Under the pieces are notes generated by a model. It was not told the origin of the DNA. It was given only the letters and a program-made list of their open reading frames with translations, and searched no databases. Below, piece after piece: positions 37,508-44,746 of a stretch of DNA of 44,746 nucleotides (position 1 is its first letter; each line of letters starts with the position of its first letter). Source of the stretch: Akkermansia muciniphila (GTDB taxonomy: Bacteria > Verrucomicrobiota > Verrucomicrobiia > Verrucomicrobiales > V1-33); assembly GCA_943333275.1 (NCBI GenBank), contig CALQSQ010000044.1:1-44746 (forward strand), written 5' to 3'. The position numbers were made by a program, and so were the translations under genes.

Positions 37508-40500
37508 CTACGGAATCGAAACTTTGAAGCGCATGAAGATCCGCTTATTGGTGCCCATCGGGACGCTGAAGGTGTGTTGGTTTCCTGTTCCGGTGTCGGC
37601 CACTGGCAGCCAGGTTCCGGCGGCCATCGTTGGGCTCCATTCTGCGCCGTAGGTGATCCCGCTGACTCCGGCGGGTTGGGTGACGTTCATCACCAGATTA
37701 CCTCCGATGCGTTGCGCCTGGGGCAGAAATCCGGCGCTGTTCTGTTTGGGGTTTAGTCCCAGGGCGTATTCGATCAGATTCACGACTCCATCCTTCTCGA
37801 AATCGTTCAGATCGGCTCCGGGTCCGGTGTTGTCGGGGCTTCCGAAGTTGGTAAGCCGCCACAGTTGCAGGGGAGTCAGGCCGACGTAGAGGACGAAGGT
37901 GTCGCTGGCGGTATTGGTTCCATCGCTCGTTTGGACGGTGATGGTGGTCGTCCCCTTCTGGTTGGCGGCGGGTGTGACCGTGACGGTGCGGTTGGCTCCG
38001 CTGCCCCCGAAGACGATGGCGGAATTTGGCACCAGGGCGGTGTTTGAGGAACTGCCGCTCATGGTCAGGGCTGCCGGAGCCGTTTCCACATCGCCAATCG
38101 TGAACGTGAGGGCTCCGGTATTGGAATTCTCGTTGATGATCTGGTTGGAAATGTCGGTGATCGTTGGGGAATCGTTGATGGCCAGGACGGTGAGGACGAA
38201 GGTATCGTTCACGGTCAGCAGGCCGTCGCTCGCGGTCACGGTGATGGTGGAGGTTCCACTTTGGTTCGCTGCCGGAGTCACCGTCACAGTGCGGGCTGAA
38301 CCGGTGCCACCGAAGACGATGTTTTCATTCGGAACCAGGGCCAGATTGCTGGAACTGCCGGTCAGGACCAAAAGAGCCGGAGCGGTTTCGAGATCGCCGA
38401 TGGTGAAATTGAGCGCCCCAGTGTTCGCATCCTCGTTGATCGATTGGCTTGTGATATCCGAAATGGTCGGCGCGTCATTTACCCCCGTGACAGTGAGGAG
38501 GACAGTGTCCGTGCCGATGGTGGTTCCATCACTCACCGAGATGGTAATTGTCGCGGAGCCATTCTGAGTGGGTGCAGGCGTCACGGTGACGGTTCTTGAG
38601 GCCCCCGTGCCGCCGAAGACAATGTTCGCGTTCGGGACCAGTGTCGTATCGCTGGAACTGCCGCTTACCGTGAGGGAGGCCAACGGGGAATCCACATCCC
38701 CGATGGTAAAGGCCACGGCTCCCGTGTTGGTATCCTCGTTGATCGTCCGATTCGTGATGTCCGTGACCGTTGGGGTGTCATTCACGACCGTTACCGTGAG
38801 GAGGAACGTGTCGCTGGCGGTCAGAACCCCATCGCTGACCGTGACCGTGATGGTCGCAGTGCCGCTTAGATTGGCCACTGGGGTGACCGTGACGGTGCGG
38901 GAGGTGCCGGTGCCTCCGAGCACCACATTGGCCAGGGGCACCAGAGTCAGGTTACTGGAGGCACGGGTCACGACCAGCGCGGTCGCCGCCGTTTCCGGGT
39001 CTCCAATACTAAAGGCCACCGCTCCGGTAGTGGTGTCCTCGTCAATGCTCCGGTCCGCAATGTTTGTGATGGTAGGGGCATCATTCACGGCGGTGACGGT
39101 GAGCAGGAAGGTATCGCTGGCCGAGCCTGCCCCATCGCTGACCGTGAGGGTAATCGTGGCCGTGCCTGCCTGATTGGACGCAGGGGTGACCGTGACCGTG
39201 CGCGAGGCCCCGCTTCCGCCAAAGACAATGTTTGCATTGGGCACCAGCGTTTGATTGTCGGAAGTGCCACTCATGGTGAGGCTGGCGGTGGGTGTTTCCA
39301 AGTCTCCGATGGTAATGGCCACCGCCCCGGTGTTGGCATCCTCGTTGATCGTTCGGTTCGCGACATTGCTGATGGTCGGCGGGTCATTGACCGGATTTAC
39401 CGTGAGCAGGAAGGTGTCGCTGGTGGTGACCGTGCCATCGCTCACGGTCAGGGTGATGGTGGAGCTGCCGCTCAAATTGGCCACAGGGGTAATCGTGACC
39501 GTGCGTGAGGCCCCAGTGCCCCCGAGCACCACGTTCGCCAGAGGAACCAGCGCCAGATTGCTAGAAGCACGGGTGACCGTCAGTGAGCCCGCGGCGGTTT
39601 CAATATCGCCAACCGTGAAGGCAATCGCTCCGGTCGCGGTATCCTCATTCGTCGCCCGATCCGCAACGTCCGAAATCGTCGGCGCGTTGTTCAGTCCGGT
39701 GCCGGCCAGTGCGATATCAAAGGCATTCTCGTCGGCATCATTGCTGGCGATGTGGATCGCCGCCGTGCGCGCCCCCAGTCCCGTGGGGGTGAAGGTCACC
39801 GATACCGTCATGCTTTCTCCGGCGGCCAGAGTTGTCTTTGGCAGGCTGCTTAACGCGAAATTCGCGGCGTGGGTGCCATCCTTGGAAATGGCCAGCCCCG
39901 TCAAGGGCTTGACCCCGACGTTCCGGATCACGAAGTGCACCGGCGCGGTGCTGTGGGTCAGGGTGATGGACGGACAGGTGATGGTGGCGGCGGCATCCAC
40001 CAAATCCGTGTCCACTGGCTGCTCCACCACGATCTCCGGCGCAGCCGTGCCCTGGGTGATGCGGTTGTTGTTCGAGTCCGCCACATACAGGAGTCCCGTC
40101 GAGGTGGAGGCTATGCCGTAGGGCGCATTGAACCTGGCGTTCATCCCGCGTCCATTGACGCTGCCCGTGAGCCCGGCCACGCTGCCCAGCGTCGTTACGT
40201 TACCGGCGGGCGTCATCTTGCGGATGGTCTCATTGACCGTGTCGGTCACATAGAGATTTCCCGAGCCATCGATGGCGATGCCCGAGGGATTATTGAAACG
40301 AGCCTCACTGCCTGTCAGGTCGAGCGAACCCGAGGTTTCCGCCAGTCCCGCGAGGGTTATGGTCAGTCCGGCGGAGGTGATTTTGCGGATCGTATGGTTA
40401 AACTGATCGGCCACATAGACATTGAACAGCGCGTCCACGGCAACAGCGTTCGGGAAATAGAATTGCGCGGAAATCCCCGTGGCATCCGTGCTGCCGTGGG

Positions 40501-43500
40501 TTCCCGCTGTGCCAGCGAGCGTGCTCACGACTCTGGCGGAATTGATCTTGCGGATCAGGTGGTTGTTGGTGTCCGCCACATAGACGTTGTTGTTCGTATC
40601 CACCGCCAGGCCATGCGGGTATTTGAATTGGGCTCCGGTTCCCGGCCCGTCATTATTGCCAGGCGACCCGGCGACACCTGCGAAGGTCGTGACCACTCCG
40701 GCTGCGGTGATCTTGCGGATGGTGTGGTTGTTGGTATCCGAGACGTAAACATTGCCTGCCACATCCACCGCGAGTCCAGAGGGATTGTTGAATCTGGCGG
40801 CGGTTCCGGTGCCATCCGTGCTACCGGCGGTGCCAGCCAGACCGGCAAGCGTGGAAACGGTCCCGGCAGCAGTGATCTTGCGAATCGTGTGGTTGTTGCT
40901 GTCTGTCACATAACTATTCCCGGCGGCATCCACCGCCACCGCATTGGGATACGAGAACCGAGCCGCCGCCCCCACCCCATTGGTGCTTCCGGTCAGCCCC
41001 GGCGAACCCGCAAAGTTGAGCCAAACGTAGGCTTCCACCGCTGTGCCTCCCAGGCCAATTACAAAATCCCCCTCGTTCACATCATTGCTGCTCAAATGGA
41101 GGTCAGCCCGGCGATATCCCGCCGCCACCGGAAGGAAGGTCACGGTGAAGGTGGTGCTGGCCCCGACCGCCAGCGTGGTGGCGCCCAGGCTGCCGATCTG
41201 GTAGTCCGCCACATCCCCGCTGCCCATGCTCAGTGCCAGTCCGGTCAGGTTTGTCGTGCCCGTGTTGCGGATGGTATAGGTCACCGGACTGCTCTTGCGT
41301 CCCAGATTCACACTTCCGAAACTGGTGACCGATGTGCCATCGATCAACTCGACGCCTCCCGGCCCCTCCACCACAATTTCTGGGGCATTGACGGTAAGCA
41401 GGAAGGAAACACTGGTCGTCAACAATCCATCGCTCACGAAAACCGAAATCGTTGCGGTGCCAAACTCACCGCTCGCGGGTGTCACGGTCACCGTGCGGGC
41501 CGCACTGCTTCCGCCAAGGACAATGTTCGCCACTGGCACCAGGGTTCCATTCGAGGATCCTACAGAGAGCGTGAGTTGCTCCGCCGGCGTCTCAAAGTCG
41601 CCAATCGTAAAGGAAAGGGCGCTGGTGGTGGTGTTGAAATCGATCACTTGGTCCGCGATGGCTGTGATCGTCGGAGCATGGTTGATCGTCACAACAAATG
41701 TGTCCGTCGCGGACAACTGGCCATCGCTCACGGTCAGCGTGATCGTCGTGGTTCCAAATTGATTCGCCGTTGGCGTCACCGTCACCGTGCGCGCGGCCCC
41801 GCTTCCACCGAGGACTATGTTCGCATTCGGCACGAGCCCCGGGTTGCTGGAAGTCCCCGTGACCGTCAGGCTGCCCGCTGCGGTTTCAAGATCTCCGATG
41901 GAGAGGGCAATGCCTCCCGTGCTGGTATTCTCATTGATGATCTGGTCTGCAATATCCTCGATCGTGGGAGCATCATTTACAGGATCCACGGTCAGCAGGA
42001 AAGCCGAATTGGTGGTCGCCGTGCCATCGCTGACCGTCACCGTGATCGTCGCCTGCCCGTTCTGGTTCGGCAGGGGCGTGACCGCGACCGTGCGCGCGCT
42101 GCCGCTGCCACCGAGAACGATGTTCGTGTTTGGCACCAAGGCAGTGTTGCTGGAGGTGGCGCCCACCGTGAGGGAGCCTGCGGCAGTTTCCACGTCACCA
42201 ATGGTGAAGGCAATCGCCCCAGTGTTCGTGTCCTCGTCTATGGTTCGGTCAGCGATGTTCGTGAGGGTGGGGGGATCATTCACCGCAGTAACCGTCAGCA
42301 GAAAAGTATCGGAAGCCGTGAGCAATCCATCGCTCACCGTCACCGTAATGGTGGCCGTGCCCGATTGATTCGGCAGGGGCGTCACCGTCACGGAAAGGGC
42401 CACCCCTATCCGCCTGATCACAACGTTTTCATCGGGCACCAGCGCCGGGTTACTGGAGCTGCCAGTGGCGGTGAGCCCGATCAGCGGGTTGTCCACATCA
42501 TTCACGCCGAAGCCAATCGCGCCGGTGTTTGTGTCTTCGTTGATGGTGCGGTCGGAAATGTTCGCAATGGTGGGCGCGTCATTAACCGCATTGACCGTCA
42601 GCAGGAAAGTGTCCGTAGTCGTAACCGTGCCATCACTCACCGTCAGGGTGATCGTCGAACTTCCGCTCAGATTGAACACTGGGGTAACCGTCACCGTGCG
42701 CGAGGCTCCCGTGCCTCCGAGCACCACGTTCGCCAGGGGAACCAGGGTCAGATTGCTGGAAGCACGCGTCACGACCAGTGACCCCGCTGCCGTTTCCGGA
42801 TCCCCAATCGTAAAGACAACCGCCCCGGTGTTCGTGTCCTCATCGATGCTGCGATCTGCGACATCCGTGAGCGTGGGGACATCGTTCACCGGATTCACCG
42901 TAAGCACAAACGTGTCAATTCCGGCCAGGGCTCCATCACTCACGGTCACCGTGATCGTGGCCGTGCCCGATTGATTCGGCAGGGGTGTCGCCGTCACAAC
43001 AAGGGACGCCCCGATGCCACTGAAGACAATGTTCTCATTGGGCACCAGCGACGGGTTGCTGGAGGTGCCGGTGATGGTGAGCCCGAGCAGGGGGTTGTCC
43101 ACATCACCCACGGTAAAGGCAACGGCTCCGGTGTTTGTGTCTTCGTCGATGGTGCGGTCGAGAATGTTCGTGATCGTGGGTGGGTCGTTGATCGGATTCA
43201 CTGTCAACAGGAAGGTATCCTGGGCGCTGAGGCTCCCATCGCTTGCTGTCACCGTAATCGTGGCGGTCCCGAACCGATTGGCGACCGGCGTTACGGTCAC
43301 GGTGCGGGAGGCCCCGCTTCCGCCGAAGACAATGTTTCCGTTGGGGACCAGCGCGGCATTGCTCGAACTGCCATTGAGCGTAACTCCCGCCACCGGATTG
43401 TCCACATCGCCCACAGTGAACGCAATAGCACCGGTATTCGCATCCTCACCGATAGTGCGGTCGACGATGTCCGTGATCGTCGGCGCGTCGTTGATGGGGT

Positions 43501-44746
43501 TAACCGTCAGCACAAAGGTTTCGGTCGTTAAGACTCCGTTACTCGCCGTCACCGTGATGGTGGCCGTGCCCGATTGATTTGCCGCTGGCGTCACGGTCAC
43601 TGTGCGGTTTGCGCCACTGCCTCCGAAGACGATGTTCGCATTTGGGACGAGCGTTGGGTTACTGGACGTTCCGCCGAGCATCAGCGCATCGGAGGAACTG
43701 GCACCGTTGCCGACTGTGAACGGAATGGCTCCGGTGACTGTATCTTCGTTCGTATTTGTATCAGGGATGTCACTGATGGTAGGCGGGATGACGATTGACA
43801 CCGTGTGAAAACCTCCTCCCGCAATGGTCGTCACCCCGCTCAAGGCGGCAGGAACGACGACATCGACATATGCTGCTGAGCCATCAAGGATTTTCCCCCA
43901 GGCCACCACCGTGCCATCGCTCTTCAAGGCCACGGTGTGCTCACCGCCCGCCGCAATAGCCGTCACCCCGCTCAAACCGGCGGGGATGGTCGTTTGGCCA
44001 GAATCGTTTCGCCCCCAAGCCACAACCGTGCCATTGCCCTTCAAGGCCACGGTGTGACCAAGACCCGCCGCAATGGCAGTCACCCCGCTCAAACCTTCGG
44101 GAACAATACTCTGGCCCCACACAGGCACACCCCCTGAATTTGTCGTGCCTGCTCCCCACGCCACCACCGTGCCATCGCTCTTCAAGGCCACGGTGTGAGC
44201 ATAACCCGCCGCAATGGCACTCACCCCGCTCAAACCGGAGGGGATGATCGTTTGGCCATTGTCGTTCCATCCCCACGACACCACTGTGCCCGCAGGAGCA
44301 ATTGATGTAAGCTCAAAAGTGTCGCTAGACGTCAGCACACCATCACTCACGGTTACCGTAATCGTAGCGACCCCACTCTGGCCTCCGTTCAGAAAAGCCT
44401 TCGGCGTCACCGTCACTGTGCGGTTTGCTCCGCTCCCGCCGAAGACAATGTTCGCGTCCGGCACCAGCGCCTGGTTGTTCGAACTGCCGGTCACAATTAG
44501 CGATGCGACTGGTGTCCCGACATCACCCACGGTGAAAGGAACAGCCTCACTGCTCACGCCGCGATTCGATATTTGATCTGGTATGTCACTAATTGTCGGC
44601 GGGTCAGCGTTTGTAATTACCAGAGTGTAATAACCACTCGCAGCAATGGCTGTCACCCCACTAAGCGCAGGAACGCCTGTCTGCGCCAGTCCATCATCTC
44701 CCCAAGCTGCTACTGTGCCATCACTCTTCAGGGCAACGGTGTTGGA
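37508..44746 (-). CDS. Giant surface protein: RCC1, Ig/cadherin-like arrays and NHL propeller (5' partial)
   Basis: The frame is open through the right edge, so the N-terminus is missing; about 2412 residues are visible. Order: end of one RCC1 array; Ig-like unit; only four RCC1 blades; eight ~100-aa Ig/cadherin-like units (PTI..I.DRTI.EDTNTGAIAFTIGD pattern); a choice-of-anchor-D-type domain; six NHL blades (NAVAVDAAGNSYVTDSNNHT type); a second anchor-D-type domain; six more Ig-like units; and a C-terminal helix, Asp-rich loop and beta module ending IFMRFKVSIP. No enzyme motif. A very long surface fibre for adhesion or predation-type contact is inferred. Its stop is 190 bp upstream of the next giant gene's chosen start, same strand. 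Confidence 0.9.
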   Translation of the reverse strand, partial: SNTVALKSDGTVAAWGDDGLAQTGVPALSGVTAIAASGYYTLVITNADPPTISDIPDQISNRGVSSEAVPFTVGDVGTPVASLIVTGSSNNQALVPDANIVFGGSGANRTVTVTPKAFLNGGQSGVATITVTVSDGVLTSSDTFELTSIAPAGTVVSWGWNDNGQTIIPSGLSGVSAIAAGYAHTVALKSDGTVVAWGAGTTNSGGVPVWGQSIVPEGLSGVTAIAAGLGHTVALKGNGTVVAWGRNDSGQTTIPAGLSGVTAIAAGGEHTVALKSDGTVVAWGKILDGSAAYVDVVVPAALSGVTTIAGGGFHTVSIVIPPTISDIPDTNTNEDTVTGAIPFTVGNGASSSDALMLGGTSSNPTLVPNANIVFGGSGANRTVTVTPAANQSGTATITVTASNGVLTTETFVLTVNPINDAPTITDIVDRTIGEDANTGAIAFTVGDVDNPVAGVTLNGSSSNAALVPNGNIVFGGSGASRTVTVTPVANRFGTATITVTASDGSLSAQDTFLLTVNPINDPPTITNILDRTIDEDTNTGAVAFTVGDVDNPLLGLTITGTSSNPSLVPNENIVFSGIGASLVVTATPLPNQSGTATITVTVSDGALAGIDTFVLTVNPVNDVPTLTDVADRSIDEDTNTGAVVFTIGDPETAAGSLVVTRASSNLTLVPLANVVLGGTGASRTVTVTPVFNLSGSSTITLTVSDGTVTTTDTFLLTVNAVNDAPTIANISDRTINEDTNTGAIGFGVNDVDNPLIGLTATGSSSNPALVPDENVVIRRIGVALSVTVTPLPNQSGTATITVTVSDGLLTASDTFLLTVTAVNDPPTLTNIADRTIDEDTNTGAIAFTIGDVETAAGSLTVGATSSNTALVPNTNIVLGGSGSARTVAVTPLPNQNGQATITVTVSDGTATTNSAFLLTVDPVNDAPTIEDIADQIINENTSTGGIALSIGDLETAAGSLTVTGTSSNPGLVPNANIVLGGSGAARTVTVTPTANQFGTTTITLTVSDGQLSATDTFVVTINHAPTITAIADQVIDFNTTTSALSFTIGDFETPAEQLTLSVGSSNGTLVPVANIVLGGSSAARTVTVTPASGEFGTATISVFVSDGLLTTSVSFLLTVNAPEIVVEGPGGVELIDGTSVTSFGSVNLGRKSSPVTYTIRNTGTTNLTGLALSMGSGDVADYQIGSLGATTLAVGASTTFTVTFLPVAAGYRRADLHLSSNDVNEGDFVIGLGGTAVEAYVWLNFAGSPGLTGSTNGVGAAARFSYPNAVAVDAAGNSYVTDSNNHTIRKITAAGTVSTLAGLAGTAGSTDGTGTAARFNNPSGLAVDVAGNVYVSDTNNHTIRKITAAGVVTTFAGVAGSPGNNDGPGTGAQFKYPHGLAVDTNNNVYVADTNNHLIRKINSARVVSTLAGTAGTHGSTDATGISAQFYFPNAVAVDALFNVYVADQFNHTIRKITSAGLTITLAGLAETSGSLDLTGSEARFNNPSGIAIDGSGNLYVTDTVNETIRKMTPAGNVTTLGSVAGLTGSVNGRGMNARFNAPYGIASTSTGLLYVADSNNNRITQGTAAPEIVVEQPVDTDLVDAAATITCPSITLTHSTAPVHFVIRNVGVKPLTGLAISKDGTHAANFALSSLPKTTLAAGESMTVSVTFTPTGLGARTAAIHIASNDADENAFDIALAGTGLNNAPTISDVADRATNEDTATGAIAFTVGDIETAAGSLTVTRASSNLALVPLANVVLGGTGASRTVTITPVANLSGSSTITLTVSDGTVTTSDTFLLTVNPVNDPPTISNVANRTINEDANTGAVAITIGDLETPTASLTMSGTSDNQTLVPNANIVFGGSGASRTVTVTPASNQAGTATITLTVSDGAGSASDTFLLTVTAVNDAPTITNIADRSIDEDTTTGAVAFSIGDPETAATALVVTRASSNLTLVPLANVVLGGTGTSRTVTVTPVANLSGTATITVTVSDGVLTASDTFLLTVTVVNDTPTVTDITNRTINEDTNTGAVAFTIGDVDSPLASLTVSGSSSDTTLVPNANIVFGGTGASRTVTVTPAPTQNGSATITISVSDGTTIGTDTVLLTVTGVNDAPTISDITSQSINEDANTGALNFTIGDLETAPALLVLTGSSSNLALVPNENIVFGGTGSARTVTVTPAANQSGTSTITVTASDGLLTVNDTFVLTVLAINDSPTITDISNQIINENSNTGALTFTIGDVETAPAALTMSGSSSNTALVPNSAIVFGGSGANRTVTVTPAANQKGTTTITVQTSDGTNTASDTFVLYVGLTPLQLWRLTNFGSPDNTGPGADLNDFEKDGVVNLIEYALGLNPKQNSAGFLPQAQRIGGNLVMNVTQPAGVSGITYGAEWSPTMAAGTWLPVADTGTGNQHTFSVPMGTNKRIFMRFKVSIP
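37511..37880 (-). other. C-terminal TSP3-like plus beta module
   Basis: LQLWRLTNFG, then NDFEKDGVVNLIEYALGLNP, then a beta module with GITYGAEWSP and GTWLPV and terminal FMRFKV. Corresponds part by part to the C-terminus of the protein at 1-2583. Confidence 0.55.
37880..39690 (-). repeat. Array of six Ig/cadherin-like units
   Basis: Units of ~100 codons with the INEDTNTGAVAFTIGD, TLVPNANIVFGG and SDTFLLTV landmarks. Several units share long near-identical stretches with units in the array at 41380-43790. Confidence 0.85.
40042..41017 (-). repeat. Six NHL repeats (predicted six-bladed propeller)
   Basis: Six ~54-codon blades, each with an ARFxxPxGLAVD-type strand and a VYVxDTNNHTIRKI-type end. 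The array is flanked on both sides by choice-of-anchor-D-type segments (about 41018-41380 and 39690-40041). Confidence 0.85.
41380..43790 (-). repeat. Array of eight Ig/cadherin-like units
   Basis: Eight ~300-bp units. Two carry an altered core (NIVFSGIGASLVVTATP and NVVIRRIGVALSVTVTP) where the others read NIVFGGSGASRTVTVTP; the unit nearest the NHL array lacks the INED start. Confidence 0.85.
43797..44285 (-). repeat. Four RCC1 repeats
   Basis: Four blades between Ig-like units: GWNDNGQ, GAGTTNSGGVPVWGQ, GRNDSGQ and GKILDGSAAYVDV types. The neighbouring protein has seven in each array. Confidence 0.8.
44286..44602 (-). repeat. Ig-like module, copy C (~317 bp)
   Basis: Third copy of the module found at 35744 and 36890, here in the other giant gene. 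Further RCC1 sequence resumes from 44603 to the edge. Confidence 0.8.

Noticed and set aside
39869-42781. 970-codon open frame on the plus strand
   Set aside because: It lies antisense to the Ig/NHL coding arrays, has no coherent domain, and its repeats mirror those of the minus-strand protein. GC-rich codon use opens the opposite frame.
37880-43790. CRISPR-like or satellite array
   Set aside because: The regular ~300-bp period is a coding repeat of Ig-like units in an intact frame, with no short repeats separated by unique spacers.

Overview
The window looks like a chromosomal segment of a Verrucomicrobiota bacterium, probably of the order Verrucomicrobiales. The evidence is the combination of a planctomycete-type cytochrome protein (PSCyt1/DUF1549/DUF1553) next to a Tat-exported DUF1501 protein, a PEP-CTERM protein, a fused MurC-MurB, and very large secreted repeat proteins ending in calcium-binding TSP3/dockerin-like segments. 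Base composition is GC-rich throughout. No rRNA, CRISPR array or intact prophage was seen. Species cannot be named from this view.

Layout. 1-2583: 3' part of a secreted protein made of ~630-bp tandem repeats. 2.6-8.6 kb: secreted alpha/beta hydrolase, PSD1 cytochrome protein and DUF1501 protein, all forward. 8.67-9.52 kb: a REP-associated tyrosine transposase (RAYT) bracketed by two inverted pairs of a 22-bp REP palindrome. 9.5-12.3 kb: a beta-propeller-like exported protein and the grpE-dnaJ chaperone pair, reverse. 12.4-18.2 kb: an ABC-2 exporter, an AsmA-like anchored protein, a membrane-anchored helical protein, an 89-aa orphan and a TPR protein. 18.26 kb: tRNA-Val(GAC). 18.5-22.2 kb: PEP-CTERM protein, rpsP-khpA and fused murC-murB. 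22.3-26.1 kb: an aldo/keto reductase with a degenerate active site and a U32 protein. 26.2 kb: efp. 26.8-30.3 kb: a three-gene unit of circularly permuted ATP-grasp, alpha-E and transglutaminase proteins. 30.4-32.0 kb: deoC and a Pro/Ala-tailed lipoprotein. 32.2 kb: tRNA-Leu(CAA). 32.6-44.7 kb: a small membrane protein and two giant surface proteins, the second running off the right edge.

How the genes work together. Housekeeping functions (protein folding, translation, cell wall) are interspersed with an unusually large investment in exported proteins. The hydrolase, cytochrome and DUF1501 trio resembles the polysaccharide or sulfated-glycan breakdown neighbourhoods of the PVC superphylum. 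The giant proteins carry RCC1 and NHL propellers, Ig/cadherin-like repeats and C-type lectin folds, suggesting adhesion or glycan binding at the cell surface. All three share a similar C-terminal module that could be a sorting signal.

Items most worth a second look are: the RAYT whose coding frame runs into its own REPs; the shared C-terminal module and near-identical exchangeable modules of the giant proteins; the ATP-grasp/alpha-E/transglutaminase unit of unknown product; the aldo/keto reductase lacking two tetrad residues; EF-P with arginine at its loop; and promoters placed so close to start codons that leaderless mRNAs are predicted. All functional calls come from reading the sequence by eye; no database search was run.
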